Shown here: piece after piece, positions 9,301 to 17,217 of the stretch | Layout: each line of letters opens with the position of its first letter | Numbering within the stretch: position 1 is the stretch's first letter | Source: Ralstonia mannitolilytica | Lineage (GTDB): Bacteria; Pseudomonadota; Gammaproteobacteria; Burkholderiales; Burkholderiaceae | DNA: 64,000 nt | NCBI RefSeq assembly: GCF_905397375.1 | Contig: NZ_CAJPVG010000013.1 | Location: 1 to 64,000 of the forward strand | Reading direction: 5' to 3' | The notes under the pieces: generated by a model | Seen by the model: only the letters and a program-made list of their open reading frames with translations | What the model was told of the DNA's origin: nothing | Database searches by the model: none | Translations under genes and position numbers: made by a program

Positions 9301-9552
9301 GCCGCGCACCGTCTTGGCGCCCGGCACCGACAGCATGGTGGTGGTCAGCGGATACGTGACCTGGTTTTCCACGATCTGCGGCGCTTGGCCAGGGAACGGC
9401 GTGCGGATGATGACCTGTACGTCCGACAGGTCGGGCAGCGCATCGAGCGGCGTGCTGCGCGCGGCCCACAGACCCCAGGCCGTCAGCATGACGGTCGCTA
9501 GCAGCACCAGGAAGCGGTTGCGGATGGACGCGAGAATCAGCCGTGCGATCAT
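6385..9552 (-). CDS. cusA: CusA/SilA-type heavy-metal RND efflux pump
   Basis: This 1055-aa inner-membrane transporter has the HME-RND features: N-terminal TM1, PLDALPDLSDVQVIIRT, porter loops with YEYALVD, a central TM bundle with AVGAMVDAAVVMIENAHK (the conserved TM4 charged relay), and a duplicated C-terminal half with a second TM bundle. The family uses the proton gradient to push Cu(I)/Ag(I) from periplasm or inner membrane through CusB and CusC. It overlaps cusB and cusF by 4 bases on each side. The monovalent-metal subclass is inferred from the full cusCBAF context; a czcA-like divalent pump is less likely. Confidence 0.9.
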   Translation of the reverse strand: MIARLILASIRNRFLVLLATVMLTAWGLWAARSTPLDALPDLSDVQVIIRTPFPGQAPQIVENQVTYPLTTTMLSVPGAKTVRGYSFFGDSFVYVLFEDGTDLYWARSRVLEYLNQVQSRLPAAAKPALGPDATGVGWIYEYALVDKTGRHDLAQLRALQDWFLRFELKALPNVAEVASVGGMVKQFQVVLQPDRLRAFNLTQAKVLAALKGANQETGGSVLELGEAEYMVRASGYLKTLDDFRQIPLMTNDAGIAVHLGDVATVQLGPEMRRGIAELNGQGEVAGGVVILRSGKNALETIEAVKAKLATLRTSLPEGVEIVPVYDRSGLIKRAVDNLTHKLIEEFIVVAVVCLVFLFHLRSALVAIVSLPLGVLAAFLVMRYQGVNANIMSLGGIAIAVGAMVDAAVVMIENAHKHLEHWLEDNPGRELTGHERWNVIGESAAEVGPALFFSLLIITLSFIPVFTLEAQEGRLFSPLAFTKTYSMAAAAGLSVTLVPVLMGYLIRGRIPSEQSNPLSRWLIRLYQPMLSKVLAYPKATVAIAIVLLGATAWPILRTGGEFMPPLDEGDLLYMPSALPGLSAGKAAQLLQQTDRLIKTVPEVASVYGKAGRADSATDPAPIEMFETTIQFKPHDQWRPGMTTDKLVEELDRVVKVPGLSNIWVPPIRNRIDMLATGIKSPVGIKVAGTDLKEIDRLTTRIEETVKTVPGVTSALAERLSGGRYIDVDINRQAAGRYGLNIDDVQSIVSSAIGGDNVGEVVDGLARFPINLRYPRDYRDSVEQLRRLPIVTDRGQQIVLSDVADIRVVQGPPMLRSENARLSGWIYVDIRGRDLRSAVKDMQAAVTKAVPMPAGYALSWSGQFEYLERASAKLQVVVPFTLLIIFVLLYLVFGRIDEALLIMGTLPLALIGGFWLLYLLGYNLSVAGVVGFIALAGVAAEFGVIMLLYLKHAWTERQENGQTSTQALLEAIQEGAVLRVRPKAMTVAVILAGLLPIMWSDGTGSEVMQRIAAPMVGGMITAPLLSLFVVPAVYLLLRRRGSGQSIPQPPSHDKVSR

Positions 9553-11099
9553 GGCTTGCCCCCCTGATCCGCGCCGGCCGGCTCGACCGAGGACAGGACT
9601 GCCATGCCATCGTCATGCAGTTGGAACCGGAAGCGCACACGGTCCCCAGGCTTGAAGCGCTTTGGCAGGCCGGAGGGCGGTGCGGCAAAATCCATTGTCA
9701 TCGCGCTCCAGTGCGCGGACGGAATCGCGCCATGTGAGATCGTCAGGCCTTCGCTGGTGACAGCCTCAATGCGGCCGACGCCTTCATGCTCGATGGCGGC
9801 CGCTGCGGGCGCGGAGGCCGCAGGTGGCGATGCCATGCGTTGGGCGGTGCCGCGCAGGCTAGCTTCCGAATCAATCAGGAACTGCCCGGAAACCACCACC
9901 TTCTGTCCCGCGCTCAAACCGTCGGTCACTTCGGTCTGCCCATTGGCTTCGGCTCCGGTCTTGACTTCGATGGGGTTGAAGCCGCCATTGCCGGCGTCCA
10001 CCATGACGATCGTGCGCGTACCGGTGCGAATCAACGCCTCCGTGGGGACCAGCAGCTTGTCCGGGCCGGCTTGCGCGCCAAACCGCACGTTGGCGAACAT
10101 GCCGGGCAAGAGGCGGCGGTCCCGGTTCTGGAGTTCGACGCGCACCTTGACGGTTCGCGTATTGGCATTGACGTCGGGCAGGATGGCATCCACCTTGCCG
10201 GTCAGCGCGTGTCCAGCGATTGCCGTCGCCGTGGCCGTCACCGCCTGGCCCGGGCGGATGGCCGATGCTTGGCTCTCGGGAATCTCCGCCAAGACCCACA
10301 CGGTGGACAAGTCGGCAATCTTGAAGAGCGTCATGCCGGGTGCGACAGCCATGCCGTCCCGGACCCCGACCTCGGTGATGACGCCATCGATGTCGCTGGA
10401 AATCGCCAGCCGTGGCTGTGGCTTGCCGGTGGATTCGACCAGCCGGATCTGCGCCTCCGTCATGCCGGCCTGGCGCATGCGCAGCAACGCTGCGCTGCGC
10501 AGGTCCCCCTGCAGGGCGTTGGCCGTACGCGAAACGGCCAGGTACTCCTCTTGTGCGGCGACCCATTCCGGCGCGTAGACGACGATCAGCGGTTGCCCGC
10601 GCTTGACCGGGTCTAACGTGGTTTTCGCGTACGCCCGTTCGACAAAGCCGGCGGCGCGCGCTTGAATGATCTCGATGCCGCGCTCGTTGATGGCGATATT
10701 GCCGGGCACTTCCAGCATGGCGTCCAGCCGGCCGGTCTTGACCTCAGCCGTGCGCACAGCAAGATTCTGTGCCACACGGCCATCAACCGTGACGGCGGCG
10801 CTCCCGCCGGCGCCATTCTCGTAGACGGGGGCAAGCGGCATGTCCATGAAAGGTGATTTGCCTGGTTTGTCGAAACGCTGGCCAGGTGCCATGGGGTCTT
10901 GCCAATAGAGAATCCGCTTGCCCGTCTTGGGATCGATGTCGCCCGCTTTGAGCGGGGCATCGGCGGCTTGGGCAGATGCTGCCGCCTGCGTGGGCGCGCT
11001 CCGCTGTCCCTGCCTCACGCCAAGGTAGTAGGTGGCGCCCATGCCAAGGCTCGCCAACACCAGACTGGCTGCAATGCGCGCAAAGATGGTTCGGTTCAT
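9549..11099 (-). CDS. cusB: CusB-type membrane fusion protein with N-terminal metal-binding and C-terminal CusF-like domains
   Basis: This 516-aa periplasmic adaptor has an N-terminal membrane anchor (residues 7-26), a heavy-metal-binding segment ILYWQDPMAPGQRFDKPG resembling the YHYDPM-type domain, then barrel-sandwich/lipoyl and beta-barrel domains of the HlyD/CusB fold. A C-terminal region carries SHGAIPSAHWSAMTMDF, a complete CusF-type site with His, Trp and two Met. The fused CusF domain could load the pump without free CusF. Four-base overlaps tie it to cusC upstream and cusA downstream. Confidence 0.88.
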   Translation of the reverse strand: MNRTIFARIAASLVLASLGMGATYYLGVRQGQRSAPTQAAASAQAADAPLKAGDIDPKTGKRILYWQDPMAPGQRFDKPGKSPFMDMPLAPVYENGAGGSAAVTVDGRVAQNLAVRTAEVKTGRLDAMLEVPGNIAINERGIEIIQARAAGFVERAYAKTTLDPVKRGQPLIVVYAPEWVAAQEEYLAVSRTANALQGDLRSAALLRMRQAGMTEAQIRLVESTGKPQPRLAISSDIDGVITEVGVRDGMAVAPGMTLFKIADLSTVWVLAEIPESQASAIRPGQAVTATATAIAGHALTGKVDAILPDVNANTRTVKVRVELQNRDRRLLPGMFANVRFGAQAGPDKLLVPTEALIRTGTRTIVMVDAGNGGFNPIEVKTGAEANGQTEVTDGLSAGQKVVVSGQFLIDSEASLRGTAQRMASPPAASAPAAAAIEHEGVGRIEAVTSEGLTISHGAIPSAHWSAMTMDFAAPPSGLPKRFKPGDRVRFRFQLHDDGMAVLSSVEPAGADQGGKP

Positions 11100-12400
11100 G
11101 GTTGAACTCCAACGTTGGAGGTCGGCTGGTTTGCCGTGGGGAGCGGTTTGAGGAAGGCGAGCTCGGCCCAGAGTTGGGCCGTCGACGCTTCGAGCTTGAG
11201 ACGTTCCAGCGCAAGGTCGAGTGCCTTGCGGCTTGCCTCGGCGACCGCGGCGAGCGAACCGCTTCCAGTCCGGTAGGACGTTAGCGCTGCCTCGGTTTGC
11301 GCGCGCGCTAGCGGGACGGTCGTGGTTTGATAGCGATCCAGGCGGCGTTGGTTCAGTCGCAACGTCTCGCGCTTGCCCAGAATCTGGCCCACCATGTTGC
11401 GCCGCAAGACTTCTGCTTGAGCGCGCGCGGCATTGGCTTGCGCCAGCTTGGCCGAGACCTCGCGGTCCTGGCGGTTCTTCTGATCCCAGGGAATCGGCAG
11501 GGAGACGTTCAACGACACCATGTTGGCGTAAGCCGGTCCGCGCTGGCTATACATCAGCTCCACCGTCACGTCGGGTGTCTTGGCCGCACGAGAGACACGT
11601 CCTTCAGCGTCCGCCATGGCGGCTTGCGCGCTGGCAGCGGCCACATCGGGCAGGGTATCGATGGCCGCGTCGTCCAGCGCGTCGAGCCACTGCGGGACGT
11701 CGAACCTGGGGGGCGCGGCGGGCGGGCGGCTGGATGCGTCGCCTACCCAGCGCCGCAGCATGGCCTTGGCAGACGCTTCCGTCGCCCGGGCCTCGTCGGT
11801 CCGGTCTTGCAACTGCTGCCGTTCAAGGCGTGCAGCTACGATGTCGGCGCGTGAGCCGCGATTGCCGCGATAGGCCGCCTCGGCTGCCTCGACCTGCAAG
11901 GCGACAGAGGCTGTTTGTTCCGCCAGCAGTTGAACGGTACGTGCGGCATACCAGCGGTCAAGCCAGGCTTGCGCTGTGCTGCGCTGGACGGCTGCCAGCG
12001 CGGCGACACGCTGTGTTTCGGCCGCGGAGGCCTCGGCGTTGAAACGTTCCGCACGGGCACGGCGCTTCTCGGTCCGCGTGAGCTCTTGCATCACGCTGAC
12101 CGAGCGCATGGTCATGAAATCGGTGCCGATGGAGAACCGGTCGCTGCCATCGGCGGGAACATTGTTCACGCCGAATTTGAGGACAGGGTCGGGCAGTTGG
12201 GCTGCCGCCACGGCCATGTCGAGCGCCGACTGTACACCGGCGCGGGAGGTTTCCGCGTCGGCGGAGCGGGACGATGCCAAGCCGATCGCTTCCTGCAAGG
12301 AGAGCGCATCGGTCTGGCTATACGCCAGATGACTGCTTAAAAGCAGCAGGACGGCGAGCGCGAGCAAGCGCCCACCGCGTGGGGGAAAACGCAAAAGCAT
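11096..12400 (-). CDS. cusC: CusC/TolC-family outer-membrane efflux channel
   Basis: This 434-aa protein starts at the ATG at 12398-12400, which has GGAGG five bases upstream; a slightly longer open frame begins at 12418. It has a signal peptide (LALAVLLLLSSHLAYS) and two TolC repeats rich in alanine coiled-coil (ASAAETQRVAALAAVQRSTA and a matching second half). No lipobox Cys follows the signal, unlike E. coli CusC. It forms the outer-membrane duct of the CusCBA complex and leads the operon, overlapping cusB by 4 bases. Confidence 0.85.
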   Translation of the reverse strand: MLLRFPPRGGRLLALAVLLLLSSHLAYSQTDALSLQEAIGLASSRSADAETSRAGVQSALDMAVAAAQLPDPVLKFGVNNVPADGSDRFSIGTDFMTMRSVSVMQELTRTEKRRARAERFNAEASAAETQRVAALAAVQRSTAQAWLDRWYAARTVQLLAEQTASVALQVEAAEAAYRGNRGSRADIVAARLERQQLQDRTDEARATEASAKAMLRRWVGDASSRPPAAPPRFDVPQWLDALDDAAIDTLPDVAAASAQAAMADAEGRVSRAAKTPDVTVELMYSQRGPAYANMVSLNVSLPIPWDQKNRQDREVSAKLAQANAARAQAEVLRRNMVGQILGKRETLRLNQRRLDRYQTTTVPLARAQTEAALTSYRTGSGSLAAVAEASRKALDLALERLKLEASTAQLWAELAFLKPLPTANQPTSNVGVQP

Positions 12401-12424
12401 AAAGCCTCCGGAAAGCAACGACCA

Positions 12425-12446
12425 CCTTGCCGGTTAGGCGGCAAGG
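12425..12446. other. Perfect 8-bp hairpin upstream of cusC
   Basis: CCTTGCCG (12425-12432) pairs with CGGCAAGG (12439-12446) around a 6-base loop, in the short gap between the CCF-tailed small protein and cusC. There is no T-run. It could be an RNA-processing or attenuation element, or chance in GC-rich DNA. Confidence 0.35.
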
Positions 12447-12471
12447 CGTGAGAGATACGTCGCTTCGGAGG

Positions 12472-12948
12472 CTACGTGCGGAAACAGCAGTTCAGGATGG
12501 GAATCGGGGGTGGTGGTGCACGGGGCGCCACATCGGCGAGCAAGACCGATTGGCCGTCCGCCATGATGACTGGCTCGGCCGTGATCATCCGGATCAGGAC
12601 GGGCAGGAAGATGGGAATCTGCGGCGATACGTGATTGGCCGACTTGGTGCCGCTCTGGCAGTGCTCAAGACAGAGGCCGTCATGCTGGTGCACATCCTGC
12701 TGCGCCTGCATGGCCATCTCGGGGCACGACTGCACCATGGCACCGGCGTCGGTCGCATCGGCCATGGTGGGCATGACCTCCGCTGAGCCGCGGCTTGCCG
12801 CACAGGCGTATGCTGCCGCTGCCAGTTGAACTGTCAGGAAAGCGATGACTAGGAATCCGGCGAACCACGGCCGGCGAAGCGATGCGCGCACGTTCTGCAG
12901 ATGATGTGATTGGATCGAATGGTAACAGCGGCTACGCGCGATGTGCAC
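12472..12948 (-). CDS. Small secreted Cys/His-rich protein with CCF tail, cus-associated
   Basis: This is an unrecognised product of at most 158 aa. Residues after about 20 form an N-terminal membrane or signal segment (FAGFLVIAFLTVQLAAAAYA), followed by a periplasmic part with CPEMAMQAQQDVHQHDGLCL and EHC, a proline-rich segment and the terminal NCCFRT. The architecture (signal, Cys/His cluster with CxxHC, then a PPPP tail) resembles small proteins found beside tolC/cus genes in Burkholderiaceae. It is co-oriented with cusC 71 bases away. The start is uncertain: the GTG at 12948 lacks a clear ribosome site and an internal GTG is possible. A periplasmic copper-sensing or scavenging role is inference. 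Confidence 0.55.
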   Translation of the reverse strand: MHIARSRCYHSIQSHHLQNVRASLRRPWFAGFLVIAFLTVQLAAAAYACAASRGSAEVMPTMADATDAGAMVQSCPEMAMQAQQDVHQHDGLCLEHCQSGTKSANHVSPQIPIFLPVLIRMITAEPVIMADGQSVLLADVAPRAPPPPIPILNCCFRT

Positions 12949-13041
12949 GCGGACGCGGCTTATGATCGAACGGGTTGATCTGCCGCAAACGTGCCATCGC
13001 GCGATGGGCGTCCTGCCGATAATGCAGAACGCCCCACCGTG

Positions 13042-13242
13042 TTATTTCGGCGCTTGAATCATGTCTTGGCAGGGCTGCGGCATCGCAGGCATGCCAGCGC
13101 TTTTCTGCGCTTGCGCTGCGCGGATCTGCGCAAGTTTCGCGTTGCGAGCTTTCTCGATGACCTGCCAGTCTGGCCCGGCAATGGCCGTCAACGATGTCAA
13201 AACAGCCGCCAAGCCGACAGCGGAAAGAATGACCTTCTTCAT
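13042..13242 (-). CDS. Small periplasmic protein, unknown function
   Basis: A 66-aa product with a clean signal peptide (MKKVILSAVGLAAVLTSLTAIA, cleavage near residue 22) leaves a mature peptide of about 44 residues, beginning GPDWQVIEKARNAKLAQIRA and ending with Met-Pro-Ala-Met, one Cys and QAPK. The middle is a charged helix. It sits in the minus-strand run of copper-associated genes, so a periplasmic metal role is plausible but not shown by any recognised motif. Confidence 0.6.
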   Translation of the reverse strand: MKKVILSAVGLAAVLTSLTAIAGPDWQVIEKARNAKLAQIRAAQAQKSAGMPAMPQPCQDMIQAPK

Positions 13243-13269
13243 GGTGATGCTCCAGTGATTTCACGCGGG

Positions 13270-13319
13270 GCCGGCATGAATGCCGGCTTAGCAATTTGCG
13301 TGGCGTATTCGCTTACGCC
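13270..13319. other. Two adjacent hairpins between small copper-associated genes
   Basis: GCCGGCAT (13270-13277) pairs with ATGCCGGC (13280-13287), and GGCGTA (13302-13307) pairs with TACGCC (13314-13319). They lie after the 123-aa gene and just before the 66-aa gene on the minus strand. They may end the upstream transcript or protect the downstream one; no T-run is present. Confidence 0.35.
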
Positions 13320-13361
13320 GCTATACGGATGCCGCACTGCAAAAAGGCGCGATCCGTAAAG

Positions 13362-13733
13362 CTAAATGGAGCGGGCTCGGGGTGGCCGTTCGAGCGGCAC
13401 AGGAACTGCGGAAATATAGACAGGCTCCTGGGCGGGAACCAGGATGTGCATCCCCTTGGCGCCGAGCGGCATCGCTGGGCTGGAAAGCGCCCCGATCACA
13501 GCGCAGAAAGACACGCAAGGAGCGGTGTCCGTGCAGTCGGAACCACTCTGGGCATGGCCGTCACCGGTGATATGGCAGGGGTGTCCTTTCTCGGCTTGTA
13601 CGACATCATGCGCTGTCGACAGCCCTGGCAGACCCACAGCGCCGTGCATCTGCATTGATGCCATGGGGAGCCCGCGCGCAGGCAACGCCACGGCAAGCAG
13701 CACGATCATCAGCATGCGCCAAAGGGGATTCAT
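13362..13733 (-). CDS. Small secreted Cys/His-rich protein
   Basis: This 123-aa product has an N-terminal signal or anchor (MLMIVLLAVALPARGLPMA), then a histidine/cysteine region (HPCHITGDGHAQSGSDC, then APCVSFCAV), and a proline-rich C-terminus with the order VPVPLERPPRARS. The same plan is seen in the protein at 39300-39719 and, more distantly, at 12472-12948. It is probably periplasmic or membrane-tethered and metal-linked by context. No biochemical function is recognised. Confidence 0.55.
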   Translation of the reverse strand: MNPLWRMLMIVLLAVALPARGLPMASMQMHGAVGLPGLSTAHDVVQAEKGHPCHITGDGHAQSGSDCTDTAPCVSFCAVIGALSSPAMPLGAKGMHILVPAQEPVYISAVPVPLERPPRARSI

Positions 13734-13848
13734 CGCGCGCGGATTTTTGTCAGATGTTGCGTAGGTTCAAGCTAACGGTCAGCAGGTATGCGTCACGCAC
13801 GCCTGTTGACCAATTCTGGGCAGTATTCACCTTCCCACAATGGCAACG

Positions 13849-14349
13849 TCAAGGTTTCTTTGATGGTTCCTGCTGTTTGAGCATCTGGTCCATCATCATC
13901 TGCATCATGTCCATGCGGTTTTCCATCATGTTCATGCGCTGCTCCATGGGCATGCCCGAGCCGCCCATCATCGGCGCCGCACCGCCGGCCCCCATCCCTT
14001 GACCGCCCATCATGTCCATCATCATCGGGCCGCCCATACCGTGCATTGTCTGCATCGTGTCCTGCATGGCCTGCATGTGCTCGGCCATCAGACGTTGCCG
14101 TTCCTTCGGGTCCTTGGTCTGATGGATCTTGTCCATCTGGGCCTGCATCTTCTTCATCTGCTGACGGGCTTGCTCGAAGCGCTTTTCCGTATCCGCAGAG
14201 TTTGCCGTGGCAGGGGCAGTCTTCGCTGGGGTTGCCGCACTAGGCTGGCTCGCTGCGGCGGGGTGGTGCTCGTCAACGGCCCAGACCGATGCACTGGCGA
14301 TCAGCAGCGCGCCTGCTACAAGAAAGCCAACATGCTTGTTGTTCGTCAT
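13849..14349 (-). CDS. Methionine-rich periplasmic protein
   Basis: This 166-aa product has a signal peptide (ending ASVWAVDE), an Ala/Pro-rich linker, a charged helix (residues about 55-105, likely coiled coil) and a C-terminal region with more than 30 methionines in MM, MxxM and GMGxM arrangements plus glycine turns. Met clusters of this sort bind Cu(I)/Ag(I) in the periplasm. It is divergent from the copper ATPase at 14535, with an FNR/ANR-like palindrome in the gap, and has a strong CAGGAGG ribosome site. A copper buffer or chaperone for CusCBA is a reasonable inference. Confidence 0.7.
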   Translation of the reverse strand: MTNNKHVGFLVAGALLIASASVWAVDEHHPAAASQPSAATPAKTAPATANSADTEKRFEQARQQMKKMQAQMDKIHQTKDPKERQRLMAEHMQAMQDTMQTMHGMGGPMMMDMMGGQGMGAGGAAPMMGGSGMPMEQRMNMMENRMDMMQMMMDQMLKQQEPSKKP

Positions 14350-14434
14350 GGTGCTGCCTCCTGAAATGATGGGATTTCATTTTGATATGCGATCGGTGGT
14401 CGCCAGTTGACGTATCACAACGAATTGCTCTCGC

Positions 14435-14448
14435 TTGACCCGTATCAA
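14435..14448. promoter_or_regulatory. FNR/ANR-like palindrome TTGACCCGTATCAA
   Basis: It matches TTGATNNNNATCAA with one difference (C for T at position 5). It lies midway in the 185-bp gap between the divergent Met-rich gene and the copper ATPase, about 87 bases from each start, so it could serve either direction. Confidence 0.5.
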
Positions 14449-14534
14449 CCTCCCGTTCCGGGCGTGGAACACACTGCAATCGTAGTTGTGCCCAGACCTA
14501 ATCAAGTTAAACAATCAGCACATCCGAGGTTGGC

Positions 14535-16988
14535 ATGCCAAGCGATTCCATCGGACACCATCGTGGCGATCAAGTGGTCGGTCGGCAGAGCGCGCTGCGC
14601 ATCGCTCAACCGGTCGTCGATGCCGGTCGCGTGCGCGATCCGGTTTGCGGTATGGAGATTTCCCCTGCGCAGGCAGCAGCCAGCACGGAAGTCGGGCATC
14701 AGCGCTATTGGTTCTGTTCTCGGCACTGTGAGAAGACTTTTCTCGCTGATCCGGCGCGATATCTCTCGCATGACGCGCATGACGCGCATGACCACGACGG
14801 CGCGGCCCATGATCACGCGCCAACCGGAGTTGCTGCGGTGTCCGCAAGCACGAAGCAACTGGCCAAGGACCCCATCTGCGGAATGATGGTTGACAAGGCC
14901 ACTGCCTTGTCCGCAGAGCGAGGAGGGCGAAAGTACTACTTCTGCAGCGAGAGCTGTCTGCACACGTTTGAGTCGCCGGAGTCCGAACTGAAGGCGATGA
15001 AGACGCGCGTCACCATTGCCTTGACCGGTGTGCTGGCGTTGGCGGTGTTACGCGCCGGGGCGTTTCTGGCCTTGGCTGCAGGTGCGACCCTGCTGACTTG
15101 GGCGCCCATTCCGGCGCTGCCTTGGTTCACATGGGGAATATGGCTGTTCCTGCTGGTGACCCCCGTACAGTTCATTGGAGGTTGGAGCTTCTACAAAGGC
15201 GCGTGGAACGCGGTCCGCACGCGCAACATCAACATGGATTTCCTGATCGCGCTGGGTACGTCGGTAGCGTACTTCTACAGCGTGGTCGTGTTGTTCTTCC
15301 CATCCTGGTTGCCGGTGAAGGTGGCCGAACGCGATGTCTACTTCGAGGTGTCCGCGGTCATCATCGCTTTTGTGCTGCTGGGCAAGTACATGGAGGAGAT
15401 CATCAAAAAGAAGTCCTCCGCCGCAGTCCGTCGCCTGCTTGACCTCAAGCCCGCTGTGGCGCACGTGATTCGCGATGGCAAGGAAGTCGAGATTCCCGCC
15501 GAAAGCATCATGGTCTCGGAGCTGGTAGTGGTCCGCCCCGGCGAGAAGATTCCAACCGATGGCAAGGTGACGGACGGGCAAACCAGCGTGGACGAATCGA
15601 TGCTGACCGGGGAGTCGATGCCAGTTGACAAGAAGCCTGGGGCAACGGTGATCGGCGGTACGCTGAACCGGTCAGGCGCCTTTACGTTCCAGGCGACCCG
15701 CATCGGTGCGGATACGGCGCTGGCGCAGATCATCAAGATGGTAGAAGACGCGCAGGCAAGCTCGGCACAGATTCAGCGGCTGGCCGACCAGGTGACCGGC
15801 TATTTTGTGCCGGCGGTCGTGGGCGTTGCACTGCTGGCTGTCATCGGATGGACGCTCGCGGGGCATTTCCCGCAGGGGCTGCTCGCCTTTATTGCCGTGC
15901 TTATCATCTCCTGCCCGTGCGCTCTGGGTGTAGCGACGCCTGCCGCCTTGATGGTCGGCGTGGGAAAAGGCGCGGACGCCGGCATCCTGATCCGCGGCGG
16001 CGAAGTGCTCGAACGCGCTGAGAAATTGACCACCGTTGTCTTTGACAAGACGGGCACGATTACGCGCGGCGAACCGACCGTGACCGATATCCTGCCGCTT
16101 GGGACACACCAGGAAGCCGAGCTGCTCAGTATTGCTGCAGCGGTCGAGTCCGGCTCGGAGCATCCGCTGGGCGAAGCGATCGTCCGTGCCGCACAGCATC
16201 GTGAGCTGGCGACGCGTAAGGCGAACAACATCCAGGCGCTGTCGGGGATGGGTATTCAGGGGGCCATCGACGGCCAGCAGGCCTGGCTAGGAAACCGGCG
16301 CATGCTCGCGCAGCAGGCCATCTCAGTCGATACGATTGAAGCGACGCTGGCCGGGCTGGAGGCTGATGGCAAGACAGCGATGCTGGCGGGGATCGGGCAT
16401 GAACTGCTTGGCATCATCGCCGTGGCCGATACGGTCAAGCCAGAGGCGTCAGAGGCCATTGCCATGCTCAAGTCGCGCGGCATCAAGGTGGTTCTGCTCA
16501 GTGGGGATAACCAGCGCACCGCGCAAGCTATCGGGCGGCAGGTCGGCATCGAGCGCGTAATCGCAGAGGTCATGCCGGAAGACAAGGTCAAGACCATCCA
16601 GGGCTTGCAGAAGGACGGCGAGGTGGTTGCCATGGTCGGCGATGGGGTCAACGACGCGCCCGCGCTCGCTGCGGCGGATATCGGCGTCGCTATCGGCTCG
16701 GGCTCGGATGTGGCCAAGGAGACCGGCAGCATCATCCTGATCCGCAATGACGTACGCGACGTGGCGGCTTCCATCGAGTTGTCCCGCGCCACGATGCGCA
16801 AGATCAAGCAGAACCTGTTTTGGGCCTTCTTCTACAACACCATCGGCATTCCGGTGGCGGCTTTCGGCCTGCTCAATCCCATCCTGGCGGCGGCGGCGAT
16901 GTCGCTGTCCTCGCTTAGCGTGGTGGCGAATTCGGCCATGCTCAAGCGCGTGCGGCTGACAAGTAAGGCGCAGGAGGTGCCGGCATGA
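14535..16988 (+). CDS. Copper-exporting P1B-type ATPase with two YHS metal-binding domains
   Basis: This 817-aa inner-membrane pump carries two YHS domains in place of HMA domains: DPVCGM (35-40) with FCSRHC (60-65), and DPICGM (112-117) with FCSESC (136-141). A His/Asp-rich linker lies between (about 79-95). The ATPase core has CPC at 460-462, DKTGT at 504-508, GDGVNDAP, and a last membrane helix with MSLSSLSVVANSAMLK, the Met/Ser pattern of Cu(I) transporters. It resembles CopF/SilP-type pumps that export Cu(I)/Ag(I). The start has GAGG six bases upstream, and its 3' end overlaps the next gene by ATGA. It heads a five-gene operon. Confidence 0.88.
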   Translation: MPSDSIGHHRGDQVVGRQSALRIAQPVVDAGRVRDPVCGMEISPAQAAASTEVGHQRYWFCSRHCEKTFLADPARYLSHDAHDAHDHDGAAHDHAPTGVAAVSASTKQLAKDPICGMMVDKATALSAERGGRKYYFCSESCLHTFESPESELKAMKTRVTIALTGVLALAVLRAGAFLALAAGATLLTWAPIPALPWFTWGIWLFLLVTPVQFIGGWSFYKGAWNAVRTRNINMDFLIALGTSVAYFYSVVVLFFPSWLPVKVAERDVYFEVSAVIIAFVLLGKYMEEIIKKKSSAAVRRLLDLKPAVAHVIRDGKEVEIPAESIMVSELVVVRPGEKIPTDGKVTDGQTSVDESMLTGESMPVDKKPGATVIGGTLNRSGAFTFQATRIGADTALAQIIKMVEDAQASSAQIQRLADQVTGYFVPAVVGVALLAVIGWTLAGHFPQGLLAFIAVLIISCPCALGVATPAALMVGVGKGADAGILIRGGEVLERAEKLTTVVFDKTGTITRGEPTVTDILPLGTHQEAELLSIAAAVESGSEHPLGEAIVRAAQHRELATRKANNIQALSGMGIQGAIDGQQAWLGNRRMLAQQAISVDTIEATLAGLEADGKTAMLAGIGHELLGIIAVADTVKPEASEAIAMLKSRGIKVVLLSGDNQRTAQAIGRQVGIERVIAEVMPEDKVKTIQGLQKDGEVVAMVGDGVNDAPALAAADIGVAIGSGSDVAKETGSIILIRNDVRDVAASIELSRATMRKIKQNLFWAFFYNTIGIPVAAFGLLNPILAAAAMSLSSLSVVANSAMLKRVRLTSKAQEVPA

Positions 16989-17203
16989 AACCCGCTGTCT
17001 GGTTCTGTGCCGCCGTGGCGACGGCGCTGGCCGCCGCCATCCTCTATTGGTACGGAATCTCACTGTTCTCGGTGCTGGTTGCGCTGATTCTCCTGGCCTG
17101 TCCGGTCTGGGTGATCTGGATGAGTTTGCGTCTTTCACGGCAAACCAGACGAGAGGTTGAGGCGGCAGTGGAGCGGGAACTGAAATCGCGTAGGAAGTCG
17201 TAA
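16985..17203 (+). CDS. Small two-helix membrane protein, unknown
   Basis: A 72-aa product with two hydrophobic helices (residues about 5-22 and 27-47) and a basic, charged C-terminus. The start overlaps the ATPase stop (ATGA), implying translational coupling. No metal ligands beyond single cysteines in the helices. It could be an ATPase accessory subunit; this is inference from coupling only. Confidence 0.65.
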   Translation: MKPAVWFCAAVATALAAAILYWYGISLFSVLVALILLACPVWVIWMSLRLSRQTRREVEAAVERELKSRRKS

Positions 17204-17217
17204 GACGGAGGTGGAAA

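Noticed and set aside
14435..14475. Possible CueR/MerR operator in front of the copper ATPase
   Set aside because: There is a TTGACC start and a CCGTTCCGG-like palindrome, but no convincing 19-20-bp spacer with a -10 box; the FNR-like reading fits better.
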